This document shows positions 5,781 through 5,975 of a stretch of DNA of 5,975 nt, piece by piece. The notes under the pieces are model-generated. The model made no database searches, was not told where the DNA came from, and was given only the letters and a program-made list of their open reading frames with translations. This DNA is from an uncultured beta proteobacterium (GTDB lineage Bacteria; Pseudomonadota; Gammaproteobacteria; Burkholderiales; SG8-39): contig CADEDU010000168.1 of the NCBI GenBank assembly GCA_902826155.1, positions 1 through 5,975 on the forward strand. The letters run 5' to 3'. Numbering within the stretch: position 1 is the stretch's first letter; each line of letters starts with the position of its first letter. Position numbers and translations under genes: made by a program.

Positions 5781-5975
5781 ATGACAAGCGAACTCACCAT
5801 AGCGCTTCCGCTCGTGCTGCCCGAGGCGAGCGATGCGCGGGATCAGTGTGTTGAGAGGCTGAACGAGTTGCTGGTCGTCAGCGGCCTAGAGCAGGCGCAT
5901 GCGACGCCGAGCGGTGATGCGCTGTGCGTGCACTTCGACCCGACACGGCTCGATGCGAGCGAGGTGCGACGCATC
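5781..5975 (+). CDS. Probable heavy-metal P-type ATPase, N-terminal fragment
   Basis: Only the first 65 residues are visible and the frame is open to the window edge. ATG 5781 is the only available start: an in-frame TGA lies at 5766-5768 and no alternative start falls between. The ribosome site is poor. The fragment reads as a ferredoxin-like, HMA-type domain: beta strand LTIALPLVLP (5-14), helix DARDQCVERLNELL (18-31), strand SGLEQAHA (34-41), then DALCVHFDP (46-54) and a second helix beginning at 57. LCVHFDP followed by a helix recalls N-terminal domains of metal P1B ATPases. The usual CxxC metal site is missing; only Cys23 stands near the second Cys position, with Arg20 at the first. Cys49 and His51 are other possible ligands. 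The catalytic DKTGT and CPC motifs would lie downstream. The product is inferred from this short match and the metal-efflux context; another HMA-like protein is possible. Confidence 0.6.
   Translation, partial: MTSELTIALPLVLPEASDARDQCVERLNELLVVSGLEQAHATPSGDALCVHFDPTRLDASEVRRI

Noticed and set aside
1..5975. Insertion sequences, tRNA genes, CRISPR arrays or attachment sites
   Set aside because: No transposase frame, terminal inverted repeats, tRNA-like fold or regularly spaced repeats were seen; the window is almost wholly filled by six co-directional genes.

Overview
The window is a GC-rich proteobacterial metal-resistance locus with six genes, all on the + strand. Most of it encodes one tripartite heavy-metal efflux system of the HME-RND (Czc/Cus-like) type. 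Composition and gene types suggest a beta- or gammaproteobacterium, with beta more likely; this is an inference from style, as no taxonomic marker is present. No promoter for the cluster is visible, so transcription probably starts upstream of the window.

Layout. Positions 1-456 hold the C-terminal end of an outer-membrane channel (CzcC/TolC type, start off-window). An ATGA overlap leads into a lipoprotein periplasmic adaptor (CzcB type, 453-1697). After a 42-bp gap containing an orphan Shine-Dalgarno-like sequence and its complement comes the 1051-residue RND pump (CzcA type, 1740-4895). A second ATGA overlap leads into a small PII-superfamily protein (4892-5239). It keeps the GlnB fold pattern but lacks the canonical nucleotide-binding residues, matching the PII-NG group described next to metal efflux genes. 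A 75-bp gap with short repeats precedes a secreted His-rich protein (5315-5734). After a GC-rich hairpin, the N-terminus of what is probably a metal-transporting P-type ATPase begins at 5781 and runs off the window.

How the parts would work together. The P-type ATPase would move metal from cytoplasm to periplasm. The His-rich secreted protein and the His-rich arm of the adaptor could bind or buffer periplasmic metal. The RND pump, adaptor and channel would then export it across the outer membrane. The PII-like protein is translationally coupled to the pump and is the best candidate for a cytoplasmic regulator or sensor of pump activity. The metal is not settled: the pump's TM4 motif has Gly-Asp-Glu where the Zn/Co/Cd pump CzcA has Asp-Asp-Glu, and the CusA methionine triad is mostly absent.

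The points most worth a second look are the degenerate PII protein, the free-standing domain that resembles an extension found on some adaptors, the unusual leader before the pump gene, and the non-canonical metal-binding domain at the start of the ATPase.
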